Part shown: in pieces, positions 1 through 6,767 of the stretch
Position numbering within the stretch: the first letter of the stretch is position 1
Layout: every line of letters begins with the position of its first letter
Assembly (NCBI GenBank): GCA_009699765.1
Contig: WLNN01000063.1
Coordinates: 1-7,491, forward strand
DNA length: 7,491 nucleotides
Source of the DNA: Actinomycetota bacterium
Lineage (GTDB): Bacteria; Actinomycetota; Actinomycetes; Nanopelagicales; Nanopelagicaceae
Direction of reading: 5' to 3'
Position numbers and translations under genes: made by a program
The notes under the pieces: model-generated
Seen by the model: the letters and a program-made list of their open reading frames with translations, nothing else
Databases searched by the model: none
Told to the model about the DNA's origin: nothing

Positions 1-522
1 AATTGGGCGGCATCTCCTGATGTTTTACTGACACTTCTCGAACACGCGCACTCATCCAAACCGTCAATGATTCTTGATTTAGGTTCTGGGATGTCGACGT
101 TGGTATTGGCAAAATCTGCGCCCAATGCCAAAGTAATTAGCATTGACAACTCTGCTGAATATGCCGGAAAAACAAAGGCGATGCTTGCCGCACATAAAAT
201 TTCAAATGTAGAAGTTCGGATTGCACCGCTAGCGCCACATGCTTCGGGAGTTGATTGGTATGACTTATCTCAATTAAACGATGTCTCCAATATTGATCTG
301 CTCTTTATCGATGGCCCACCCGGATCAAAGAATCCGATGGCGCGACATCCAGCACTTAATGAGTGTCTTTCAAAGCTCAACCCTCGCGCAGTTATTGTTA
401 TTGACGATGCGGGACGTGATGGTGAGAGAGATTTGGCCGAGAAATTTGCATCTGCTCTACCTAGCCACAGACTTGAGTTTTTCAATCACGAAAAAGGAAC
501 GGCAGTTTTACTGCCACGCTGA
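1..522 (+). CDS. Class I SAM-dependent methyltransferase, 3' part (N-terminus off window)
   Basis: The frame is open from base 1, with the residues before the first in-window ATG (67) reading NWAASPDVLLTLLEHAHSSK, so the gene very likely begins upstream. At least 173 residues are visible. Seen: a glycine-rich SAM-binding loop (LDLGSGMSTL, codons from 70), then an acidic residue ending the second strand (VISIDNS), a FIDGPPG motif near 307-327, and an IDDAGRDGE strand near 400-426. A Gly-Ser-Gly-x-Ser-Thr loop with a later FIDGPxG and a DD pair fits the Methyltransf_24 family of small-molecule or glycan O-methyltransferases. The substrate cannot be told from the sequence. No membrane segment is visible. 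The stop (520-522) directly abuts the stop of the convergent topoisomerase gene. Fold is fairly sure; function is open. Confidence 0.8.
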   Translation, partial: NWAASPDVLLTLLEHAHSSKPSMILDLGSGMSTLVLAKSAPNAKVISIDNSAEYAGKTKAMLAAHKISNVEVRIAPLAPHASGVDWYDLSQLNDVSNIDLLFIDGPPGSKNPMARHPALNECLSKLNPRAVIVIDDAGRDGERDLAEKFASALPSHRLEFFNHEKGTAVLLPR

Positions 523-2052
523 TTACTCTTTGCCGATTACAGTGCGGCGCGGAACAGCGTATGCCTTAGAGACTGCAGTGAGTTCATCAGAGACTTGCTT
601 GCGCATTGCCTCCTCTGATTTCAAAAGTGTTGTCAATGCAGCAATAGTCGCCTTAAGTTCTTTCGACTCTGTCTCTAGCTCTAACTTGCTCATTTTGGTA
701 AGACGGCGAAGTGGCATATCTAAAATGTAAGTTGCTTGCTCTTCATTGAGTTTAAAGCCCTTAATCAAAGCTTCCTTAGCTGCAGCCGCATCATCAGAGC
801 CACGAATAATCTTTATAACCTTATCGATATCAATAATTGCTTTAAGCAATCCATCGACGAGTGAAAGACGATCCTCTGCTTTTGCTTTACGGAACTCAGA
901 GCGACGACGAACAACTTCAATTCGGTGCTCGATAAATACTTGCAAGAGTTCTTTGAGGCCAAGTGTCTGAGGGCGTCCCTTTACGAGAGCAACCGCGTTA
1001 ATTGCAAAGCCATCTTCCATCGGAGTGAGCTTGTAAAGCTGTTCCAGTACAGTTTCTGGCTCGAAACCGTTCTTGAGCTCAATAACAACGTTGGTACCAG
1101 TCTGCCCATCAGTAAGGTCGATGATGTCTGAAATACCTTGAATCTTCTTGGCTTTTGCTAGATCTGCAATGCGCTCTACAACTTTTTCAGGGCCAACGTT
1201 AAACGGAAGCTCCTTGATGACGATTCCCATTTTGCGAGAAGTTACTTTGCTTATCTCGATTGTCGCGCGAACCTTAAATGAACCCTTACCTGTTGCATAT
1301 GCTTCGCGAACGCCTTCGAGGCCGACAAGTTCTCCACCAGTTGGGAAATCTGGTCCAGGAATGTGCTTCATTAATTGGTTAAGAGTCGCTTTTGGATTAT
1401 CGATCAAGAACTTAGTAGCTGCAATAACTTCACCTAAATTATGTGGAGCCATGTTGGTAGCCATACCTACTGCAATACCAGATGAACCATTTACAAGCAG
1501 ATTTGGGAATGCAGCTGGCAATACAAGCGGCTCTTGAAGCTGTCCGTCGTAATTAGGCCCGAAGTCGACAGTGTTCTCATCTGATTCTGCGACCATTGTC
1601 ATTGCAGCGGCAGCAAGACGGGCTTCGGTGTAGCGCATCGCCGCAGGACCCGCATCTAATGATCCAAAATTTCCGTGGCCATCAATGAGGGGAAGTTGCA
1701 TTGAAAATGATTGCGCCATGCGAACAAGTGCGTCATAAATTGCAGAGTCACCATGCGGGTGCAACTTACCCATTACTTCACCGACAACACGCGCAGATTT
1801 AACATGTCCGCGTTCTGGACGAAGACCCATATCCGCCATCTGATGAAGAATTCGACGATGAACTGGTTTTAAACCATCACGTGCATCAGGAAGTGCGCGA
1901 GAATAAATAACTGAGTACGCATATTCGAGAAATGATTCAGACATTTCAGAAGAAACATCGATGTCGACGATTTTGCCTGGGAATTCTCCCGGCTTAGGTC
2001 CGCTGACTTTGCCCTTTGCTCCTTTTGCAGGAGCGGCTTTCTTCGTTGCCAT
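523..2052 (-). CDS. parC: Type IIA DNA topoisomerase subunit A (ParC-like), lacking the C-terminal pinwheel domain
   Basis: A 509-residue DNA breakage-reunion subunit. Seen: a Lys/Ala-rich N-terminal tail (1-20), the conserved start of the winged-helix region (ALPDARDGLKPVHRRIL, 53-69), the quinolone-pocket stretch HPHGDSAIYD (98-107), the catalytic Tyr141 in AAMRYTEARL, then tower and coiled-coil regions up to PRRTVIGKE. Ser103 and Asp107 match the residues found in quinolone-sensitive enzymes. In the family it pairs with a GyrB/ParE ATPase, absent from this window. GyrA/ParC proteins normally continue for about 250-300 residues as a DNA-wrapping beta-pinwheel; here the protein stops right after the coiled-coil end, and no GyrA box is present. 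The ATG at 2052 is chosen because the longer reading from 2127 overlaps the kinase gene and adds unconserved residues. It lies 26 bp after psuK, so co-transcription is likely. ParC rather than GyrA is inferred from the absent GyrA box. Confidence 0.9.
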   Translation of the reverse strand: MATKKAAPAKGAKGKVSGPKPGEFPGKIVDIDVSSEMSESFLEYAYSVIYSRALPDARDGLKPVHRRILHQMADMGLRPERGHVKSARVVGEVMGKLHPHGDSAIYDALVRMAQSFSMQLPLIDGHGNFGSLDAGPAAMRYTEARLAAAAMTMVAESDENTVDFGPNYDGQLQEPLVLPAAFPNLLVNGSSGIAVGMATNMAPHNLGEVIAATKFLIDNPKATLNQLMKHIPGPDFPTGGELVGLEGVREAYATGKGSFKVRATIEISKVTSRKMGIVIKELPFNVGPEKVVERIADLAKAKKIQGISDIIDLTDGQTGTNVVIELKNGFEPETVLEQLYKLTPMEDGFAINAVALVKGRPQTLGLKELLQVFIEHRIEVVRRRSEFRKAKAEDRLSLVDGLLKAIIDIDKVIKIIRGSDDAAAAKEALIKGFKLNEEQATYILDMPLRRLTKMSKLELETESKELKATIAALTTLLKSEEAMRKQVSDELTAVSKAYAVPRRTVIGKE

Positions 2053-2059
2053 GGCGCGT

Positions 2060-2065
2060 ATTCTG
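2060..2065 (-). promoter_or_regulatory. Weak -10-like hexamer before parC
   Basis: On the minus strand CAGAAT lies 7 nt before the parC ATG (2050-2052), the same spacing as the stronger TAnnnT hexamers at psuG, sepH and the IMPase. The first base departs from TAnnnT. A weak Shine-Dalgarno-like AGGG stretch just upstream (about 2066-2069) offers a competing explanation. It might give parC its own leaderless transcript inside the operon. This is tentative. Confidence 0.2.
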
Positions 2066-2078
2066 CCCTGCGCGATGG

Positions 2079-2984
2079 CTAAATGACGGTACCTACACGC
2101 GGTCGAGCGCCAACGATTGCAACACATCGGGCAGCGGCCGCCGCCCCTGCCTCAAGACTGCGTTGCATATTCGTTGTATTGGCATATTGAGCAATAAACC
2201 CGGCTGCAAATGCATCACCGGCACCTGTCGTATCAGCAACGTCAGTTGAAAGCGCAGATACAGATAACAAAATCGAGCCGCGAGCTTTTCCAATTGCACC
2301 TTGCGATCCTCGTTTGATTACTACTGTTTCGCAATCTTCGAGAAGGATCTCCATCGCTTTGTTGGTATCAGTCTCACCGGTCAGATAGATAGCTTCTTCT
2401 TCATTGAGCAGAAGTACATCCATCATGCGAATCCAAGATCTGATTTCCGATAGGGAGACTTCCATCATTGCCCCGACGGATGCGGGGTCAAAATAGATCG
2501 GAAGTTTCGCTTCTTTGATCTTTGCAATCATCTCAAATACGCCGGGACGAGAGAGTGGATCAAGAGGTGAATAACCAGATAAATAGATTGCATCAAAACT
2601 ATTGAGTTCTGGCAGATCGCCGATGTGCAATCCAGAGTTTGCGCCGTTATCAGGAAACATGGTGCGCTCACCTGTTGGGTCAACAAGAACTACAACAACC
2701 CCTGAAGAACCATTTTCAACCATCAGATTTTGATGATTGACCCCGAGCGCATCAAATTCGCTCATGAGCGCAGAACCGGCAGCATCGTCGCCTACATGGC
2801 CAAGAATCGTTGCTTGCGCATCAGTTCGCGTTAGCCATGAAGCAACATTTCCCGCTGCGCCACCGCCATGGGTAGAAATTTGTGAAGCAGTATCGCTGCC
2901 ATAATTTATTTTGTCAGGCATTACCGAGATTTTGGTTATGACATCAAGCATTACGTCACCGATACAAAGAACCCGCACGCTCAT
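2079..2984 (-). CDS. psuK: PfkB-family carbohydrate kinase, probable pseudouridine kinase
   Basis: A 301-residue ribokinase-fold kinase of normal length. Seen: the N-terminal substrate-binding GGGAAGN segment (40-46), LLLNEEEA in the middle (191-198), and the PfkB signature DTTGAGDAF (251-259) with Asp257 as the catalytic base. Family knowledge: these enzymes transfer ATP gamma-phosphate to a sugar or nucleoside hydroxyl. Because psuG lies 15 bp upstream in the same direction, the likely reaction is pseudouridine plus ATP to pseudouridine 5'-phosphate, feeding PsuG. The substrate is inferred from context; the sequence alone would also fit ribokinase or another PfkB sugar kinase. The ATG at 2984 has a modest AAGAG ribosome-binding stretch (2994-2998) 9 nt upstream. 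The gene lies between psuG and parC and is probably cytoplasmic. Confidence 0.85.
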   Translation of the reverse strand: MSVRVLCIGDVMLDVITKISVMPDKINYGSDTASQISTHGGGAAGNVASWLTRTDAQATILGHVGDDAAGSALMSEFDALGVNHQNLMVENGSSGVVVVLVDPTGERTMFPDNGANSGLHIGDLPELNSFDAIYLSGYSPLDPLSRPGVFEMIAKIKEAKLPIYFDPASVGAMMEVSLSEIRSWIRMMDVLLLNEEEAIYLTGETDTNKAMEILLEDCETVVIKRGSQGAIGKARGSILLSVSALSTDVADTTGAGDAFAAGFIAQYANTTNMQRSLEAGAAAAARCVAIVGARPRVGTVI

Positions 2985-2999
2985 ATCTGGTCGCTCTTA

Positions 3000-3908
3000 T
3001 TACTTCTTCTTTGTCGCTACAGCGATATCTGCTGCCAGTGCTGAGTTTGACTTAATTATTTCAATATTTACTTTTAGCGACTCACCATCGGATGCAGTAT
3101 GGAAATGTTCAAGTAAAAATGGTGTCACATACTTGCCATGAATTCCACTCTTCTCAGCGTTCTCAAGGCCGCTCTTCAAAATTGCATCATGACGAGTTCG
3201 ATCCATCTCGACAGCGACTGGGTTTGCAACAATGAGTCCATTATTAGTTTTAAGTGCGATTCGTTGAGCGATGATTGCAGCGATTTCTTCGGCACTATCT
3301 ACTTGATGTTCGATAGTAAATCCTGAATCCGTCAGGTAGAAACCTGGGAAGTGGTTAGTTTTATATCCAACTAATCCAATTGCGAGAGTTTCAAGTCGCT
3401 CTAGAGTTGCCCCGACATCGAGAATTGATTTAACTCCTGCGCAAACAATGGTGATATCGAGTTGCGAGAGAGCAGTTAAATCAGCAGATTCATCGAATGT
3501 CTCATTAGCGCCTCGATGTACGCCACCAAGTCCGCCAGTTGCAAAGACATTAATTCCTGCAAGAACTGCAAGATGCGCGGTCGCGGCAACGGTGGTCGCC
3601 GCAGACTTACCTGAGGCAGCGATAATTGCAAGATCGCGACTTGATGCTTTAGCAATGTCGTCACGATTAGCGATATCAACCAGTTGTTCATCTGTGAGGC
3701 CTATATGAACAGTCCCATCGAGTATCGCAATAGTTGCTGGAACAGCGCCTCGCGCGCGAACAATTTCTTCAACTTCACGAGCCACCGTCAGATTAGATGG
3801 GCGCGGGAGACCATGGCTGATGATTGTGGATTCGAGAGCAACAATTGGCTTACCGCTCTGGATCGCTTGCGCTACCTCAGGTGAAGTCTGGAAATTAAGC
3901 TGTGACAT
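3000..3908 (-). CDS. psuG: Pseudouridine-5'-phosphate glycosidase
   Basis: A 302-residue protein closely matching the PsuG/YeiN family in length and motifs. PsuG cleaves the C-glycosidic bond of pseudouridine 5'-phosphate, giving uracil and ribose 5-phosphate, using a metal ion (Mn) and a Schiff-base lysine. Seen: ALESTIISHGLP (24-35, Glu26), KASSRD (Lys87), FATGGLGGVHRGAN (122-135), FDESADL (Asp139, expected metal ligand) and CAGVKSILDVG (Lys160, expected Schiff-base lysine by alignment from memory with E. coli PsuG). It heads a probable psuG-psuK-parC operon and is divergent from the phosphodiesterase gene, with 32 bp between starts. No ribosome-binding site precedes the ATG; instead TATTGT lies 7 nt upstream, suggesting a leaderless message. 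The pathway would salvage uracil and ribose from modified RNA turnover. Confidence 0.95.
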   Translation of the reverse strand: MSQLNFQTSPEVAQAIQSGKPIVALESTIISHGLPRPSNLTVAREVEEIVRARGAVPATIAILDGTVHIGLTDEQLVDIANRDDIAKASSRDLAIIAASGKSAATTVAATAHLAVLAGINVFATGGLGGVHRGANETFDESADLTALSQLDITIVCAGVKSILDVGATLERLETLAIGLVGYKTNHFPGFYLTDSGFTIEHQVDSAEEIAAIIAQRIALKTNNGLIVANPVAVEMDRTRHDAILKSGLENAEKSGIHGKYVTPFLLEHFHTASDGESLKVNIEIIKSNSALAADIAVATKKK

Positions 3909-3915
3909 AGCGCGA

Positions 3916-3921
3916 ACAATA
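3916..3921 (-). promoter_or_regulatory. Candidate -10 hexamer for a leaderless psuG transcript
   Basis: The minus strand reads TATTGT, then 7 nt, then the psuG ATG (3906-3908). That spacing would place the transcription start at or next to the A of the ATG. No purine-rich ribosome-binding stretch lies between hexamer and start. No good -35 box is visible; the best is a weak TGCACG (3945-3940) with an 18-nt spacer. Inferred, not proven. Confidence 0.5.
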
Positions 3922-3926
3922 CTCGT

Positions 3927-3933
3927 GAGAGGA
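3927..3933 (+). promoter_or_regulatory. Shine-Dalgarno site fixing the GTG start at 3941
   Basis: GAGAGGA lies 7 nt before the GTG at 3941, a typical strength and spacing. It supports GTG as the start of the phosphodiesterase in preference to the downstream ATG at 3959. This gene therefore appears to have a true 5' leader, unlike its divergent neighbour psuG. Its promoter must lie mostly within the first codons of psuG. A weak pair, TTAAGC (3895-3900) and AATACT (3918-3923) with a 17-nt spacer, is possible but would start transcription inside the ribosome-binding site, so I do not call it. Confidence 0.7.
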
Positions 3934-3940
3934 TTTATCC

Positions 3941-5044
3941 GTGCATTTATCGCAAATCATGCCCTCAATCTTCGCAGGGCTCCAATGTGAAGGCACGCAT
4001 GATTATTTAGGCTGTGGCGAAAGCCCTTCAGGTCGCGAACTCCTCTTTCTTATCGATGGCTTTGGCGCTGATGTGCTGGAGAAATATGCAGAACATGCAC
4101 CAAATCTTTCTTCGCTAGTGAGATTGCAGACCATCACAACTTCATTTCCATCTACAACATCTACCAGTCTTGCAACACTCACAACCGGTGTGATGCCAGG
4201 TGCTCACGGAATGATGGGTTACACAGTTCGCGTGCCGCGAAGTAGTGGGCGTGTGCTTAACTCTTTAAAGTGGGATGAACGTGTAGATCCTGAAATTTGG
4301 CAGCCAGTGCCAACTCTCTTTCAGAGAGGAACAGCTGCTGGTATCAACGTTACGCATGTTGCGGCAAAAAGATATGAGGATTCTGGATTTACGCGAGCTG
4401 TATTTAGAGGTGCGCAATATCGTGGAGCAAACATCACAAATGATTTAGTTACAGAGACAATATCGGCGCTCAAGAAAACTCCTTCTTTTGTTTATCTTTA
4501 TGTAAATGATCTCGATGCAGCTGGACATTCAGATGGCGTAGGCACAGAAAAATGGATTGCAGCGCTAAGCGGTATCGATGTAATGGTGGGGAAGTTGCTT
4601 ACAGATTTACCAAAGGGTGTTCGAATTTGGGTTACTGCAGATCACGGCATGATTAACGTTGGCGAAAAAATTGTGATGGGTCAAGAGAATAATCTCCTTG
4701 AATCAATCGTCACTATCGCTGGCGAACCGCGCGCGCGTCATCTATATCTGCAAGAGGGTGCCGATCTCTCGTTGAGGGCGGATCTAATTTCTCGATGGGA
4801 AGAACAATTAGGTTCGAAGGTAAAGATGCTCACCCGCGAAAGCGCCGTCGCATCAGGACTTTTTGGCAGTGAGGTAACACTTGATGCAGCAGAGCGAATT
4901 GGCGACATTATCGCTGTGGCACAAGGCGATTTAGTCCTGCTTGATCCAGAGCGCGCAGATAAGGAAGGCGCAATGGTGGGACATCATGGCGGGGATAGCG
5001 ATATTGAATCTACCGTGCTTTTACTTACTGAAACTAAGAGATAA
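3941..5044 (+). CDS. Alkaline-phosphatase-superfamily phosphodiesterase / nucleotide pyrophosphatase
   Basis: A 367-residue metal-dependent phosphoester hydrolase of the type I phosphodiesterase / nucleotide pyrophosphatase family. Seen: LFLIDGFG with Asp39; SFPSTTSTSLATLTTG (68-83) with Thr73 in the nucleophile position; NDLDAAGHSDG with Asp192 and His196; VTADHGM with Asp234 and His235; GHHGGDS with His349. Together these supply the full set of ligands expected for a two-zinc active site. The substrate is not shown; family members hydrolyse nucleotide pyrophosphates, sugar nucleotides or phosphodiesters. I see no clear signal peptide or transmembrane helix, so a cytoplasmic enzyme is likely. 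It is divergent from psuG and convergent with sepH across 10 bp. From memory, a homologous phosphatase lies near sepH in Streptomyces too, which suggests old synteny. Start GTG is supported by its ribosome-binding site. Confidence 0.85.
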   Translation: MHLSQIMPSIFAGLQCEGTHDYLGCGESPSGRELLFLIDGFGADVLEKYAEHAPNLSSLVRLQTITTSFPSTTSTSLATLTTGVMPGAHGMMGYTVRVPRSSGRVLNSLKWDERVDPEIWQPVPTLFQRGTAAGINVTHVAAKRYEDSGFTRAVFRGAQYRGANITNDLVTETISALKKTPSFVYLYVNDLDAAGHSDGVGTEKWIAALSGIDVMVGKLLTDLPKGVRIWVTADHGMINVGEKIVMGQENNLLESIVTIAGEPRARHLYLQEGADLSLRADLISRWEEQLGSKVKMLTRESAVASGLFGSEVTLDAAERIGDIIAVAQGDLVLLDPERADKEGAMVGHHGGDSDIESTVLLLTETKR

Positions 5045-5054
5045 GTAAAACTAA

Positions 5055-5918
5055 TCAGTTATTATCTAAATCTTCTTCATCCTCAGTTGTATTTGCCACT
5101 GGCGCTTTAGAACCAAACATTATTTCATCCCATGAAGGAATCTTGGCTCGAGCAACTACGCCGTCTTCAGCATCAGCTGCAGTTGGAGTGTCGCGAATAG
5201 CAACAAGGCGTGGAGTCTCGGGCCTTTCTTCTACTGCAACTGGTGAGAACAGTGAGTTCGCGCCTGGAAGTTCAACAGGTGCCGGTGTTTCTATTCGAGA
5301 TGGATGTGTTGGCTCAGAATTTATAAATGCCGGTTCGATAACTCGAGCGATTGGCTCTTCCCCGATTAACCATGCACCGTTGTCATCGGATGGATTAATT
5401 GTGCGGCGAGCAGTATCGAAGTTCCAAGTTGCAATTCCATTACCATCACGGTTTGGATAATGAAGTTCGATATGCCAAGAAGCATCTGGCAAGCGCCATG
5501 TGTTCCAGGAAAGATCATCTGCATCTACTCCACGTGGAACAAGCTTTCCGATAACTGCATCAAGGAATGAGATATCAGAGCGAGTCGTATCTTTACGAAG
5601 ACCTGCACTGCGGGCTTGATTGAGAATGTATTCGCGTTCTTGCAAGATTGGTCCAGAGAAACGGCCAACCTTATCGACCGTTGTATTTCCCTCCCGAGCA
5701 ATTACCTCAGGTGCATCACCCGCTCGCAGACGACGTTGAATTTCTCTAACGCTAATTGTTTCATCTGCATCCGCTGCAGGAACTGAGCTAAGTCGAGGTT
5801 GATTTACAGTTGCACGAAGAGTGTCGCTAATTCTGAGTGAGTATTCATTGCCATCGTTATCGGTCAACGTTAGATGGGTGCCTTCATTGTTCTTGCCATG
5901 GACGCGGAGCTCACTCAT
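5055..5918 (-). CDS. sepH: Septation protein SepH (DUF3071), FtsZ regulator
   Basis: A 287-residue protein with the SepH layout: an N-terminal DUF3071 domain (about 1-170), a helix-turn-helix-like stretch rich in Arg and Ala (SVREIQRRLRAGDAPEVIAR, 56-75), a variable Pro/Glu-rich linker (about 190-255), a conserved C-terminal KIPSWDEIMFGS motif (259-270), and an acidic end. Known of the family: SepH is an actinobacterial cytoplasmic protein that binds FtsZ and promotes its filament assembly at division septa; the helix-turn-helix is needed for this and need not bind DNA as a promoter regulator. The ATG at 5918 begins the conserved MSELRVHG sequence; the longer reading from 6071 runs through the divergent IMPase gene and is rejected. 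No ribosome-binding site is seen; TATTCT sits 7 nt upstream. It is convergent with the phosphodiesterase. Confidence 0.92.
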   Translation of the reverse strand: MSELRVHGKNNEGTHLTLTDNDGNEYSLRISDTLRATVNQPRLSSVPAADADETISVREIQRRLRAGDAPEVIAREGNTTVDKVGRFSGPILQEREYILNQARSAGLRKDTTRSDISFLDAVIGKLVPRGVDADDLSWNTWRLPDASWHIELHYPNRDGNGIATWNFDTARRTINPSDDNGAWLIGEEPIARVIEPAFINSEPTHPSRIETPAPVELPGANSLFSPVAVEERPETPRLVAIRDTPTAADAEDGVVARAKIPSWDEIMFGSKAPVANTTEDEEDLDNN

Positions 5919-5925
5919 GAGGGCG

Positions 5926-5931
5926 AGAATA
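5926..5931 (-). promoter_or_regulatory. Candidate -10 hexamer for a leaderless sepH transcript
   Basis: The minus strand reads TATTCT, then 7 nt (5925-5919), then the sepH ATG. The intervening bases are pyrimidine-rich, so no ribosome-binding site is possible there. The -35 region, which would fall over the IMPase start, shows no consensus. Spacing is identical to the hexamers at psuG and the IMPase. Confidence 0.5.
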
Positions 5932-5945
5932 ACTGATGATGAAGG

Positions 5946-5951
5946 TAGAAT
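5946..5951 (+). promoter_or_regulatory. Candidate -10 hexamer for a leaderless IMPase transcript
   Basis: TAGAAT is followed by 7 nt (5952-5958) and then the ATG at 5959. It overlaps the alternative ATG at 5950, which argues for 5959 as the real start. Competing view: GAAGG at 5941-5945 could act as a ribosome-binding site for the ATG at 5950, but with only 4 nt between them. The hexamer lies 14 bp from the oppositely directed sepH hexamer. Confidence 0.5.
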
Positions 5952-5958
5952 GCAGACT

Positions 5959-6732
5959 ATGACTGCAATCAACACAGCCGAACTTCTCGAACTCGCCATC
6001 CGCATAGGTAAAGAGACCGGGGCCATGCTGATGGACCGTCCGGCAGAGCTTGAGGTTAATACGAAGAGCACCGCAATTGATGTCGTGACCCAGATGGATA
6101 TTCGTGCTGAGGCCTTTATCGTTAATCAAATATTGGCAGCCCGCCCAGATGATGGAATCGTGGGAGAAGAAGGCGCCGACCGTGCTGGAACTTCCGGAAT
6201 TACATGGGTCATTGATCCCATCGATGGCACTGTTAATTATCTCTATGACTTGCCGGGGTGGAATATCTCAATCGGCGCCAAAGATGAGCAGGGACAGTTG
6301 ATCGGTGTTGTTACTGCGCCAACTATTAATTCAACATGGTGGGCAGTTCGTGGCGAAGGTGCATTTCTCAATGGCCGTCAGATTCAAGCAAACGAACCAA
6401 TCGCATTTGATCGCGCATTAATCGCAACAGGTTTTCAATATGACGTTGCCCATCGCGAGATTCAGATTAAGAATGTTTCTCAGATGCTTCCGGTCATCCG
6501 CGATATTCGCCGCAACGGCGCCGCAGCGGTTGATATCTGTCATGTAGCGATGGGGGCACTTGATGCTTATTACGAGCACGGCCTCAAAGAGTGGGATTGG
6601 GCAGCAGCAGGCCTGATTGCCAAAGAGGCAGGCGCTCGCTTTGGGTTATATGGCCAAGCTCCGTACATGATGACTCTGGTAGCCGGAGCGACGTTATACG
6701 GCGAACTTGAGACCTTTCTAGGGCTGGCGTAA
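5959..6732 (+). CDS. Inositol-monophosphatase-family phosphatase
   Basis: A 257-residue enzyme of typical IMPase length, using Mg to remove phosphate from small sugar or cyclitol phosphates. Seen: DVVTQMD (41-47), GEEG with Glu70, WVIDPIDGT (83-91) with Asp86 and Asp89, GEGAFLNG (132-139), and EWDWAAAGLI with Asp213. These are the metal-binding and signature motifs of the family. In Actinobacteria, relatives act on inositol 1-phosphate, on histidinol phosphate (HisN type) or on other substrates, and the sequence does not settle which, so no symbol is given. The ATG at 5959 is preferred over 5950 and over the longer reading from 5821, which runs through sepH. It is divergent from sepH with 40 bp between starts, and rplS follows after 153 bp. 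No signal peptide is visible. Confidence 0.9.
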   Translation: MTAINTAELLELAIRIGKETGAMLMDRPAELEVNTKSTAIDVVTQMDIRAEAFIVNQILAARPDDGIVGEEGADRAGTSGITWVIDPIDGTVNYLYDLPGWNISIGAKDEQGQLIGVVTAPTINSTWWAVRGEGAFLNGRQIQANEPIAFDRALIATGFQYDVAHREIQIKNVSQMLPVIRDIRRNGAAAVDICHVAMGALDAYYEHGLKEWDWAAAGLIAKEAGARFGLYGQAPYMMTLVAGATLYGELETFLGLA

Positions 6733-6767
6733 GCCAATTCAGGAGCATGCTTTGGAAGGCGCTGGAA

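Noticed and set aside
281..730. A 149-codon plus-strand frame crossing the methyltransferase end into parC
   Set aside because: It is out of frame with a clear methyltransferase and antisense to a conserved topoisomerase. It is a shadow of both.
1148..1537. A 129-codon frame antisense to parC
   Set aside because: It lies wholly inside the conserved topoisomerase core on the other strand, with no family resemblance.
2053..2127. A 25-residue N-terminal extension of ParC
   Set aside because: It overlaps the 3' end of the kinase gene, is Cys/Arg-rich and unconserved, and the ATG at 2052 starts a typical Lys/Ala-rich tail.
5143..5460. A 105-codon frame antisense to sepH
   Set aside because: It lies over the low-complexity linker and part of the DUF3071 domain of sepH; its Ser/Ala/Gly-rich product looks like an antisense artefact.
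5821..5958. Upstream starts of the IMPase, including the ATG at 5950
   Set aside because: The longer reading runs antisense through sepH. The ATG at 5950 overlaps the TAGAAT hexamer and has only a GAAGG stretch 4 nt away; 5959 fits better, although 5950 is not fully excluded.
5919..6071. A 51-residue N-terminal extension of SepH
   Set aside because: It would run through the conserved start of the divergent IMPase gene and has no resemblance to SepH, which begins at MSELRVHG.
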